Assembly: GCA_000497125.2 (NCBI GenBank) | Contig: CM035316.1 | Span: 1,856,001-1,920,000, forward strand | Source: Spironucleus salmonicida | Lineage: Eukaryota > Fornicata > Diplomonadida > Hexamitidae | DNA: 64,000 nt | Direction: 5' to 3' | Part shown: in pieces, positions 1-12,369 of the stretch | How the letters are laid out: the number at the start of each line of letters is the position of its first letter | Numbering within the stretch: the first letter of the stretch is position 1 | Position numbers and translations under genes: made by a program | The notes under the pieces: generated by a model | Seen by the model: only the letters and a program-made list of their open reading frames with translations | What the model was told of the DNA's origin: nothing | Database searches by the model: none

Positions 1-1784
1 CTCATTTATTCAACTCAAGCAAGTGGATACACACACACATAAATGGGAATTTACATCCTTTAGATGTAAAAATTTGCATGACACTTTAATAAAACTCAGT
101 ACCCCACTTTAACTTAGTATGTCATTACCGATAATATTTTTCTAAATTCCCCACCTAAAAATATTATTTTACCACAATATACTAGAATTCTGAGTAGTAA
201 TTAAGAACAGAATCATATTAGATAAAGCTGTTTAGCGCTACCGAACGGAATGCTATTTTGCTATAATTACATTTATACAGAAATTTCAACTGATACAACA
301 TAATTCCAGCTTTTAAACCTAAAAATTGGTATATTTATTCCAAATAGTTAACTCTGTAACGATATCTTTACTACACAAAGTATAATCTAATAGTTTGTTT
401 CCTAGCTAGCAACTCCTTATCAGCATCTGTTAACGCACCAGAAGCGAAGATTTTTGAGATAAATTTAAATACGTTCCTAATTATTATCTAACAAATTGAT
501 AGTTTCTAGTCGATAACCGTAATCAAGTTTATCAGTTGCTGGGGGAAATTGCGAAATTGCGATTCGAGCGTTGCAATAGTGGAAAAGGACGTTTCTTTAA
601 GTTGGAATTTAGGGGATATGCTGCTACGGAGTTTGATGGCAGAATTTGTAACGTGATAACACATTATTAGCATATATTCTACATAATAGCTTTTAATTGA
701 ATTAGATAAATGCAGATTTAAGCAAGGTGGGCCCTGCTGCAGTTATGGCGCATTAAAGCTTAGAGATGGTCTTTAGAGCAGCTTGGGTTTAGTCATAAAC
801 CTGAGATTTAAAGGCTTTGGTGCTTTTCTAAATTTGATAATAAAATTGCACTAGTCTCAATTGTTAAAGGGGAATCAAATTTTAGTTGATTTCTAAGGTA
901 GTGAAAATTATAAGGAATTGGAAAACACTGATTTTGCAAAAATAAGGTGACAGGAAAAAATATATATCAAAATAATATCAATAATTTTTATTTGTTGTTG
1001 ATCTAGTTTAAATTTTAAACTTATAAAATTTATAATAGTTTTAAGTATATACATCACAAATAATAGAGAAATCCTACATATTATTATTAACTAATAGATT
1101 TATTATTATATTAAGATAAATTAATAGAATTTATGCATATTATTATAGACAATAGGTGATGTAGTTTGTAGATATAATAAAGCTTTATTAAAATTTAACC
1201 AAAATTAGAATTAGATTAGTGAGTCACCATTAAGTCCACCACCCAAATTTGGATTTAGAGGTTTCTAAAAGGATTAGCTATTTTATAATTGTTCTTGCGA
1301 ACTATAAAACACCTGAACTTTTCATAAATCAACAAATGTAAATGGGGGGGCTGAATCGTGATTTACTACTATGTATACAGAATGTTATTATCCTATATGC
1401 ATCATTAAGAGCTTTGATAAATATACTATTTACTACTTTAAGTAAAATTTTGCAATGATACAGGCAAGCAACTAGTTTACTTATAAATTAATTATATTCT
1501 AACTGACAAAGTATCATGCTTAATCATAGAATTATTTTCATCAAAGAAATTGAAATATGATAACATAAAATAAATACAGTATAGCAAATAGTAATTATAA
1601 CAGATTGCGTATAAAGACTTATAAAAAGTATTATTATATAATTATGTAAGATTTTTACGATTTGTTTAAATTAAAATAATTAATATATTACTTAATAATA
1701 CAATCTTATATTTTTACTCGACTTTTATTTAATATTATATTAGTATAAAATATTTATATTTATTGAGTTTCAACGCCTCGAAGT
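1..1784. other. AT-rich intergenic region, no recognised gene
   Basis: Very AT-rich sequence upstream of the first family member. One TGA-free plus-strand stretch around 499-700 reads like protein (it contains the run LGEIAKLRFERCNSGKGRFF) but has no early ATG, no recognised domain and ends within about 65 codons, so I do not call it a gene. I see no RNA gene or repeat. Confidence 0.5.
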
Positions 1785-4700
1785 ATGAAATTAAAGTTTT
1801 GTATTTTAAATTCAAATAGCGAGTTGCTGTTTGAGATTTATGCTACTTTCACAGATAAATTTTTATAAATTAGTAGAGTTTCAGACTAATACAAAATTTC
1901 ATATAGGATTCAAATAATTTAGTGCAAATAAATATTAATACTATTTAAGATTTTCATGTATTTTTAGTAATGTATTCATATAAAATGATATTTAACGATA
2001 TTGAATTGAATAAATTTATTATTAATTACTAAGTTTATGAATGTGAAATTAAAAAATTTAATATTTCTGAACTATGGGCAAACATAGGAATTCTTATATT
2101 ACATTTAGGTTATAATGTATGTTAGAGTTTATAAGAAGTTAAATTTACTCCATAAGCTACTAATTATTTCCATGTTAAAACAAATCTATTTCCTTCTTTT
2201 TAATTTTATGAACTGTAAACAGCTTCTGTACCTCTGTTAAGTTTATCTCCTTTAAATATTACTGTAATTTTATTAAAATATGCTTTGAAACTTACGGATG
2301 AATATAATTCAAGTTTTTTGGCATTTATTTATGGTCTATCTGCTAATTTTTTAACTTTAGCTGATAATAATTAATAATTAAGCAGCACTTAAATTAAAGA
2401 TTTCATGTAATAAGCTGAAAATCTTTATTATAGATCTGATAAAAACGAAAATATAGTAATGCAAAAAGCGGATACTATATTTCACATTCCAATTCATTTT
2501 TTATTGGGTGTATCTATAGATTTCTTTAAATTTTTATGTATTCCCTCTTTTATTTTTAAAACGGAGTATTTTATTGTTCAAACGGTTTCTGAAGGAGATC
2601 AGCAATACATTAGTGACATTAAAAATGGAGTTTTAAGTAACAGTTCCAGATCTGGAAAATCTGTATCTTTGTTATCAACGTATTATTACTATTATTTTTC
2701 GCTAAGAAATACAACAATTTATATTTAGTGTGCAGATAAAAATTCATAACCAATTTATAATAATTCTAGTTTAAATTATTCAAAAGCTTTATCATTACTT
2801 TTTAATTCAGAAAATTATGTCCATGAAGATCTCAAATATTAATAAATCTAAGCGAATATTCGTGAAGAAATAGTTTAATTATATTAATTGAGCTAACAAT
2901 TTATTTCATAAAAGATCTATTTATATAGTTATAATTAGCTATTTGTTAATAGTTCTTCTATAAATTTTTATTAGTTTTATTATAGATTTTAGAAAAATTT
3001 AGATAATTTTTTTAATTTTACTTTATTCAAAATTATAAATTATATAAACAAAACCAAAGATTCTTAAACTTATTTCGATAACATTAGTATTGATGAACAT
3101 GAATAGATATTGAAATACACACTTGATCATTATATTTTTAACGCCCATATTATTTATCCAATAGAATCTACTTATAAATAATTGAAGTTAGATTTTTAGA
3201 ATAATTAAAATATTTAACTTATTAATGTTAAGCAAATAGTATTTATCTTCAATGTATATTAAAACACTATTTTTTGCAATTATTTTGAATAGAAGTAGCT
3301 GATACTATTTGACAAAATTATTAATAAGTATATTCTAAAATTGGAAGGCTATGTCAACTGGTAGGATGAGTAGTATTTATATAGTTAGAATACCTTTAAG
3401 TTATAACTGAGAACTAAATAAAAATAGTCTTTATGTAATATAGTAATAAAATGTAACTAATTTATATTAACTACAAAGGAGGTTATATTAAAAGCAAGTC
3501 AAGATACCATAGTAAGCGCTAAAGATAATTAAGTTTTGGCTAAGACCCATGACGAATCTTGGAGCACTTAGGAAATATCAACGCTTTTAAATTTATTCCA
3601 GTAACTACTAAATATTTGTCCAGATTTTGCCGATAGCAATTTACTGTATGATATCCAAAATATTTTAGATTCTTTTAAGGTGGAACCAAATAACTTACAG
3701 TTCGCTATATACTTAGATAACATTATAAAAGTTTCCAAACAAAATAATACTACGTTATATAGCAAAAACACAATCGCGCTGATAGATTACATTGTGGGGT
3801 ACATTCGTGAATTTATAGCTGACAACCAGTAGTCTTTATCAACGAAAACCAAAGCCGTGGTTGAAAGCTAGGCTTCCAAGGACATTCTCGATCGAGATGA
3901 GTCAGAAGCGTGGGAAAATAACAAAATGTCTTTTATATTTGCTCTTTTTGTGCAACTAGTTGTTTCCTATCCATATTTATAGAAATTTATACAATTATAT
4001 ATTCAAGCAGTATTGAATAAGTCTGAGTAAAATGATGTAAATAAATTTGTTTTATAGGGTAATAGCCATCTTTTATTACTAGTAGACGAAGTTTTGCATT
4101 AATAAAATATAATACGAGAAAAAAATCAAACTAATATTTTAAATAAGTATGAACAATATTTTAGATTAGATAATCTTTTAGATTATTTGTAGTTATTAGT
4201 TTAAAATTCACCATCAATAACACACTAAAGAAATTTAAAACGTAGCACTGATCACTATACTAATTTGATTACTGAGAATGGTAAGTTTCATGGTTTATTC
4301 TTATTCATATAGGAACTATATAATTTAAGATCGATAGTGTCTATATTTTGGAGAAATATCAGTCATTATTTATAGAATAAGAGATGACCAAACAGATTAA
4401 ATTCTGATTACAAATCAATGTATATATTCTGGAACTGATATGTCCTTATTCAATTTTCTAAACATTAATAAGATTTAGTAACATTTTTATTCTAGTGGAA
4501 CCTCTTTAGAGTATTAACATGGCAGAATTATTGGATTACCATATCCTCATGTTACATTATGCAAACAGTTAAATAGTAACTAGGAAATAATTATTGCACT
4601 AGCTACGGATGAGTTTTTATAAAGCTATTGTAGATCATTAGCATAAATTAATTATACTGATTACTATAATATTTAATGTCCTGAAAATTCGTTACCAAAA

Positions 4701-5984
4701 TAACTTTATTTACCACTTATATCGCCATAATTATGGTTATGTCCAAATAAAAGAGAATAATCTGTGCAGTTATCTTTCAATTCTTTGACTAAACTAAAAA
4801 TCAACAATCAATATTCATATTTTATAAATAAATAAAGTTGCTTTAATAAATATTTTGAAATTAAAAAAGTTAAAACAGCAATCTAATATCATATCAATCT
4901 TGAGGAATAGGTGAAATCGACTTTATTAACTACTTCTTCTGGGTATATTAATTTAAAATATATTGCAGTGTTTTATTATTTAGTATAACAGCAGTTCGAT
5001 GAGTTAATTATTAATATCGATATTTTGAGTATAAAATAATTATTAGTTTAATAGAAGCTTCAATATTTGACAGAAATTAATGCTTTATTATTATTCTTGT
5101 ATACAATTGTTAAAAATGAAAATGTTTTGTCTAAATTTAAATTGATCTTATAAGAATAAAAATTGTGTTCAATGTATTTTAGTATTGTCGGTAGCTTTAT
5201 TTCATAGAGAGAATCAATGGATTTACTAAAAGAGGTATGCTAAGGCTCTAACTTTATATTATTACAATAACCTTTTGACGATTTTATTTATGAAAATACT
5301 AGTTTCAGTTAATTTTAATAAAATATTCGAGCTTATGGTGTTAATTATTCGAAACTAGTTTTTGAATCACTAAAGCAAACAAAATAGATAAAAACCTTAA
5401 TTTGCGCTATCTCTATTGATAAATAGAAGTTTTTTTCTAAATTTTTAAAGATTGACTAAAAACACCCTGACTTTTTAGTTACTTTTCATGGGTTTGAGGG
5501 ACTATAATAAATAAGCAATGTTTAAAATGGAGTTTATTATATTTCATATGCTTCTGGTAATCCAAGCGATGTTGGGTTACACGAAAAAACTAAAAATATT
5601 TCTAGGTCTATTATTTAAGTAGGACCAAATTAATCAGATATTTTGTTTTATTTTTCAGAAATTAATTTGAATTAGTAATTATTGCTTAAATAAGTAGAGG
5701 AACTAAATTAATTTTTGAATAGTCTTAATCAAAAGTAACAATAAATATTTCATTTATATAGTATATTTTATAATATATAATAATTGTTATTATATTCACT
5801 GTTGTGTAAAATAATTATTTACAATCTATATATATCCAAATTATACTTGTACTACTCTAGATTACTTAATATGTTTTTTAAATAATAATATTTATAAGTA
5901 ATGAACATTAAAGTAATTTATATACTGTTTATTTTAAATAATTAGGATATAAAATATTTATCTACCTTTCTAACTAGAGTCTGA
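1785..5984 (+). pseudogene. Giant P-loop family member A, AT-rich and frame-broken
   Basis: Divergent member of the giant family shared with B, C, D and E, read with TAA/TAG as Gln. The likely start is the ATG at 1785. The reading moves to another frame near 1900-1930, where NIGILILHLGY corresponds to NIGIVAAQMGI of B, and runs to a TGA at 4385. It then resumes one frame over from about 4383, with SGTDMSLFNFLNIN matching the GTD block, and continues to TGA 5982-5984. The P-loop-like NSSRSGKS lies at about 2639-2662, LLLLVDEVLH near 4070, and FWRNIS near 4350. FLVTFHGFEGL near 5480 corresponds to the FHGY block. It encodes about 1400 codons against 1780 in B and D, and the stretch between FWRNIS and GTD is much shorter than in the paralogues. 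Much higher AT content than B or D and two frame breaks suggest an old decaying copy; sequencing error could explain the breaks but not the divergence. Function unknown. Confidence 0.65.
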
Positions 5985-8900
5985 CTTAGTGAATCAAAAA
6001 TCATCTAGCTTATAGTTATGAAAATCTAATAAACTAATCTAATAGTGTTTATTATACATTATCTTATTACTGAAATTTGTAATACAGAATACGATATATT
6101 GCTGTAAATATCAATGTATTTATATTATTAATAATGCTATAAATAAAATACCTTACACTCATAATTACTAAATGTTCTGATGAATAAACTAAGTTGCTAT
6201 TGTGTAATAACAAAAATAATTTTAAACCTTCAGTAGATACAATAATTATTAATAATTTTATCGTATCACAATATAGACTATCTAAGTATAATAACTAAGT
6301 GGAAACTTATTATAATTTGTAATTTATACTCAGTAATTTAATTTACTAATAATAAACAAATTATAACCGTCTAAAAGTATTTTTAGCGAATTGAATGCCT
6401 GTGATAAAGAATTTAAGATTAAATAGGATATTTAATCATAAAAGTAACTTTTTCTAGATAAATTATATTATAATATACTTTAATCGAATAGGTTATAATT
6501 TATATTCATATAATCAATACTTTGTGTGTTGCGATTTATTAATGACCAGGAAATGATGTATAGATTAAAGTTATAAAGTTTACACAAACTAAGTAGAATT
6601 TTATATTCTTAATTTTCAGATTAATACTTTTAGCTGATTTTATGCAAGATAATGAAAGAGCATTAAAGAATCAGTTTTATAATAGACAAGCTATGCAATG
6701 TTTACTTTAGTATCAACTACTAAATATATGTATACATAAAATAATCATCGGTGATATTTATACTTACAATTATGTAGCATCTTTGTTAATTAGAAACTTA
6801 TTCATTTTTCCAGAATAATAATTATAATATAAATTTAAATAATTAATATTTTTAGTTAGTTTCATGTGTATAATTCTAATATCAAACTTACAGTACTAAA
6901 GATAAAGTTTCAACTACTTATCTTTACCTTGCTAAGATCTACCAAAATAATTTATATATTTAAAATGATGGCATAGTAAAAAATAATATAATTATTGAGT
7001 AAATTTAATACTATGTAAATAACATTATGATAATAGCTAAATGTAATAAAGGAAAATTACATTACTATTACATGTTCATACAGTTGGATTATACTATAGT
7101 AAATATAAAATGATATAGATATAATGTTCTAGCCAGTGCTCAGCTAAGAATATATAAAACATTTGTATATATTAAGGGTTTATCATCTAAGTTAATTTTT
7201 AAAAATTATTTAAATTACACGTTTTATTATTCGGAAATATTTCATATAAATATTTTTTAAGTTTCAGAGTATAGGTTATTAGGATAATACGTGATATGGA
7301 CCAAGAATGCTATACTATTGAAGAAAAACGATTCATATTTGTAAGTTAAAAGATATAAAATTATTATATAATATAGAGACTATATTTATTTCTATAGTTT
7401 AGAATTAAATACTTATTGAAGCCTAAGTTGTTCCCATTTATAATTTAAATTAATATTACTCTAAAGTTAAAATATTTTCGATAGTCTGTATAGTAGTAAA
7501 AATTGCTAGAGTTCTATATAAAATTAGTTGTTTTATTATCATAAATATTTGTAAACAAGAAAGCAGTAAAATATCATAAAATATCTGGCTTTATATACTA
7601 AAATTAGATTATTTTAACATAGATACGTAGTCTGCTAAGAAATCTAACTTTAATAATATTATAAATCATCAAAAGCCACTAATAATAAATTTATATTGCT
7701 ATGATCAAAAATTTGTGAAGGTATTTGTAATTTATGTGCTGCTTCGCACATGTTATTTATTTTTACATAGCATTTATTATAAACTCAATAAATTATGTTG
7801 AATATTGAAATTACGCAAGTTAAATAAGATTTTTAGCTTTATTACTATTTGACACATAGTATAGTATCAATACTATACAAAATTAGATAGATATATGGAT
7901 ACTTCCGATAAAATAAACTTTTATAAAATTAAATTATATTCTTACACATGATAATATTATCAAATCTATAATGAAATACAAAATTAATTTATGATATAGC
8001 GAGATTACAATTTTTTATACCATGATGTTACTATTTGATAAATTTTGATCGCTTATAGGATTGTTTAGTTGTATTATAAAGAGAACAAGTATCATAATAT
8101 CAACAGAGAATGCAATTACTTAGTTATGATTTATATTAATTCATAATTTATAAAAAGAGATGGTCAATGAAAATAATAATATCTTAAATTTTAGCAATAA
8201 ATATTTTTTTGCCAATTATATTCTGAAATGCATTAGAAGCAATAATTTTAAACTTAAAACGTTTAATCTTAATATCCAACTTTATTTTTCAAATTAGTAT
8301 AGAGATTTCCATCAATAGTTCACCTATTTAAATATTCATTTAATAAAGGTTAAGGTCTATTACTATAGTGAGTATAATGTCTACCAGAAAATGACTCAGT
8401 TTCTGTTTTAACAACAGTTGTAATTTTGGTATTAATTAGCAAAATAACATTGAGCTAAAACAACAAGCTGAGATAGTTACTTACATGCAAGGTGAAACTA
8501 TTCCAGGTGAAAAATACGAAGATTGAAACATCAGTACAAAACGGCAACTATGACAAAACACTAGAATATAATGCACCTGGATGAAATTGATCATACGCCG
8601 TAATTACATCAAGACGGACTCATCAACATTAATAAATTAAATATTTGGTATAGGTGATTGGAAACTTAGCAAGTGCAAACTATGTCAAATATCTAGTTTT
8701 AGGACAAGTATCATTATTTACGTTTTTAGTGTAACTATACTCCTCATGGTTAATAATATGGGAAATATTTATTTTTTGTCACATGTTTGCTGACATATGA
8801 GGAATGAAAATACTCTATATCATGACAAGGAGGTGTGAATATAACTGCTCTTTGCTTAGTAATAAGCCTATTTCCGGTAGGACGATAGATTGCAATTATG

Positions 8901-10931
8901 ATTATTTATTATTCATGAATATGAAGGAATCCATAATAAAATGCTTTAGATTCACTGAGAGTCAATTTAACCATACATGGGTATTCTATAAAACAAATAT
9001 GGGACTGGGCAAGTAGTAAGAAGTTCATAGCATCCTCATGGTTTAGCCTTTTCTATTTTCAATAAAACAGAAATAATTTTACGATTAGCGTTGAGAACAT
9101 AAAACATTTTTTCAAAATTGTAAATGCAAAATAGTTTTTATAATATGCACTACTTACTACTAAGTATCTGCAATATAATTACCGATGACAATTAAAATCG
9201 ATGGACTACCAACTTTCAAATACAACAAAAGCAGGTTATCATGTCTCGAGTCGGCCGTTGCTCTATAATTCTGTTATATTTGAAGCTATACCTATCTGTA
9301 CTTTATTTATTATTAATAAGCAATACTAGTACTTTCTTATGAAGAATTGTAGGCTGATATATAATTTTATATTGCCACTACGCGGCTTTCAGTAACATGC
9401 TTATTCAATAGCATATATTACAGCAGACAAAATTTCATTCGAAGTAGTTTCCTGCCACATCAATACATCCATGGTTTGGTGCATGTACCGGACACCAATT
9501 TGATGCGCATGATGTATTTTCAGTAAATTGATATGTATGTCATACTGCATTGCATAGACATGTAAAAGACAGTACGTTAAATCAAGTAGTGATGTTATTA
9601 AATTATTTTAACAGTTTATTTTTAAACATATTTCTGGTCTTAGCTGATGGGTACTTACCACCAATAGTGCCTAGTATCATATGAGAAACTCAACTTATGC
9701 GACTTAAATTATTTTGTTTCAAAGAACATACTATCTCTAATTAAGTTGATTTAAATGAATCTGCCTTGTGGGGTCGAGATGCAAGCTACTATATAATACT
9801 CGTATTTACCTTTGCTACTACTTCATAAAAATATAACACACCCACATACAGATAAAAGATATGGAAACTCATACATCATCCTACTGAATATAACATATTA
9901 TGTATATTTTTAAAATCTACTTGTAAGAATAGTATTTGAATTAGAATTATAACACTCTACCCACAATATCCATTCCGCACCAGCCTGCAGTTCATCGGCA
10001 CTCATAGCTGGTGCTCAACCACATATCATAGAATGAGCAAACCGTTAAAGACCACCTGGTATCCTAATGCAGTAAGTGCTCCCATCATCAGCAGCCTAGC
10101 ACCGACTCACACCAATCAGGCAGCAGGTGCACCTGATAGTTGGCATGGAACTGATACATTGGAGTGGATACCTTTCACATTGAGCAGAATTAAGAGCTAA
10201 CCCCACCCCACCTAAACTAATATGCTGCTCTCCCAGCGATCTTCAGGCGAGCACTGTTATTTTGATGCATATCAGGATGCCTGAGCTGCTGCCTCCGGTT
10301 GCGGCTAACAGTGGGGCATGCACAGATAAACTACGGTTGACTCGAATATGAAATAGGTGTATAGAATATAATGCATAAATATATAATGTAATTTAGAGAA
10401 TGAAGAATATATACTATTTACACTTTGGTACTGAGCCTATATTGGTTATGCCCAGAGGACACATATGATAATAGATATACTAGGCTAGCACGCACTAGTG
10501 AAATACTAAGCTCGGTAAGTTAGTTAGCTAGCGTCCTCAAGCAGCTAGTTGCTAGCTAGCAAGAGCTAGGGTAAGATTAAAGCACGAACGAAGAGCTACC
10601 TTTAATAGCACGGTAGGATCCCCATCTGCCGCATTATACTATACCCCAATAGAAGCATATCGGAATATATTCTATTAGACGAATTTGTATATAACGAGGT
10701 TAGGGAGTATATTGCTAGCCTGAACTATTTACGATAGTATTTAGTATGAATATATCTAGTTATAATAATATCAAAAAAAACGATACTATGTTCGCAAAAG
10801 CAATCTAATACAGCGAGGGAGAAGGGAAAGTTAATCAGAAAGTCAAAAACAAGAGATTAAAATTGTATATGGATATCATACCCAGAGCGAGCATAATTTA
10901 GTTAAGCTTCTGATGGGTTTGATGGATATGA
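5985..10931. other. Long AT-rich stretch, no recognised gene
   Basis: Between A and the B flank. From 5985 to about 9900 the sequence is extremely AT-rich and gives no long reading frame resembling a known protein on either strand, although I read only parts of it in all frames. A 70-codon plus-strand frame at 8804-9016 is the longest with a start and matches nothing I recognise. From about 9950 to 10330 base composition becomes more balanced. Around 10500-10575 there are several GCTAGC palindromes, which could form a small hairpin. No tRNA or rRNA seen. Confidence 0.45.
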
Positions 10932-11441
10932 AAACTTGCGTTTAAAGCTAATCGTTCTATTTCGCTGCAGCATTACTGGAAGGGTTTAGGCATCAAAACT
11001 ATTGCAAACTCTTATTTCGTTAAGTACAAGACGATGCCTCGGTTGCCAATAAGTTTTGATATTGGGTCCTACATTCTTGGGCATGGAGGCACAGGGTTGG
11101 ACTTAGTGTATTCTACTATAAAATAATACTTTCGGTACAATGTTGGTAGTAAGTTCTTATAGTAGTAATACTAGCATTACTTCTATATTACCTTTCACAT
11201 ATCAATATCATATATATTTAATATATGGGTAGAACTTAGCGAAGCGGATTTGCTAGATGGGGAGTATGCTTCTGCCGGTAGGCACTTAGTACGCCTGTAA
11301 GAATAAATTAGTTGGGAAGTTTGGAGATACAGGTATCAGCTGTCTTTCTAATGTTTGCTTTAGCCGGTGACGAGATAGCGCTAGCTGGTGGTCAGGAGCC
11401 AGCGAGGTAGCAATACCGTAATTTATCGTGAGCAGGGTTGA
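10932..11441 (+). other. TGA-free reading frame of uncertain status upstream of B
   Basis: With TAA/TAG as Gln this frame is open for 170 codons between TGA codons at 10929 and 11439. Its composition looks like protein, with stretches such as YWKGLGIKTIANSYFVKYKT and WVELSEADLLDGEYASAG. The first in-frame ATG comes well inside, so it may be a gene fragment. Its last 25 or so residues lie in the sequence duplicated upstream of D, where the same frame stays open and ends at the equivalent TGA (35973); RQLVVR and QRG are kept in both. I recognise no family. It may be a transposon or gene remnant, or chance. Confidence 0.25.
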
Positions 11442-12369
11442 CCCTATGCTAGCTTAGGACCTCCGCATTTTGGTGCTACGAGCCTGAGTCGATGCTGTTG
11501 GCATAGTGAATAATGGCTAACCTTCATATTTGGCATAGCTGCCTGCTACTGAAGTGGGTACCACTAGTACTGGACCCCAAGTATTTCCATAGACAGCACG
11601 AAGGCAGGCATGAGTGGTACTGCATAGTGCTCGATGACTATACAATACTATAGTATATATAGTAATATCTTAAATGGAGTTTAGTAGTATGTATGCATTG
11701 GGAGTGGTGCCTATAAGGATATTTAGTATATTACTATTGTATTTATATAATACATTACTATGCTTAATAATATATATTCACCTATGAGCCCAGGTGCAAG
11801 CTATCACTAGGAAGGCTATTCTCACTAGTAATGCAAGCAAGGCTATGCCGAAGACCGTTTGCATTCTATCTTTAATACCCGCATGATGCATAATCTATCC
11901 AAAATGGTACTCTGCAGTCTCACCCGGTATGTTTATTAAGACAGAAGCCTAGGGATGGATGAATGTTAGATGGTAACGATGCCTCGCAGGATGAGTGTTA
12001 CTGAAGAGAAGCGAAATCAGCAGAATATGATACTTATTGCATCTAGTAACGATAGGGATGCGTGGGATCATGCATAGAGTATGAGCTAATGTATTTTTAG
12101 GAAACACCTATATTTACTAATAATGCGTAATAGTTAAGTAGTATTGTATATTATTAATTCCATACTAGCGCTTAAAGGCAGATGGAAAAGTTACACGAGT
12201 TCATTTTATACTTTTTAGTTCGTAAAACGCCTAACATTCATTAATTATAATATGTATCAAATTATGTATTATAAATGCAAGTAGAGTTTTTTATTCATAG
12301 TATAATATTATATTAATATATAATATTAATATAATATTATACTTTACATCTTTCCTATTTCCTTATTAA
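11363..12369. repeat. Segmental duplication, copy upstream of B
   Basis: About 1 kb immediately 5' of gene B closely matches 35898-37227 immediately 5' of gene D. Shared blocks include the one starting gacgagat.gcgctagctgg and long stretches around 11460-11640 and 11660-12080. The block around 11538-11880 is present once here but twice in tandem upstream of D. Similarity fades in the last 200 bp before the start codon, where only a short motif before the ATG remains alike. The duplication therefore covered gene plus flank. A promoter could lie here, but no element can be defined from the sequence alone. Confidence 0.85.
12299..12343. repeat. AT-only inverted repeat just upstream of B
   Basis: Two perfect 19-nt arms (starting agtataatattatattaat) flank a 7-nt spacer, ending 26 bp before the B start codon. 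It could form a hairpin or cruciform. The D flank has no matching palindrome at this place, so it is not a fixed part of the duplicated unit. It may be regulatory or simply an AT-rich expansion. Confidence 0.7.
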
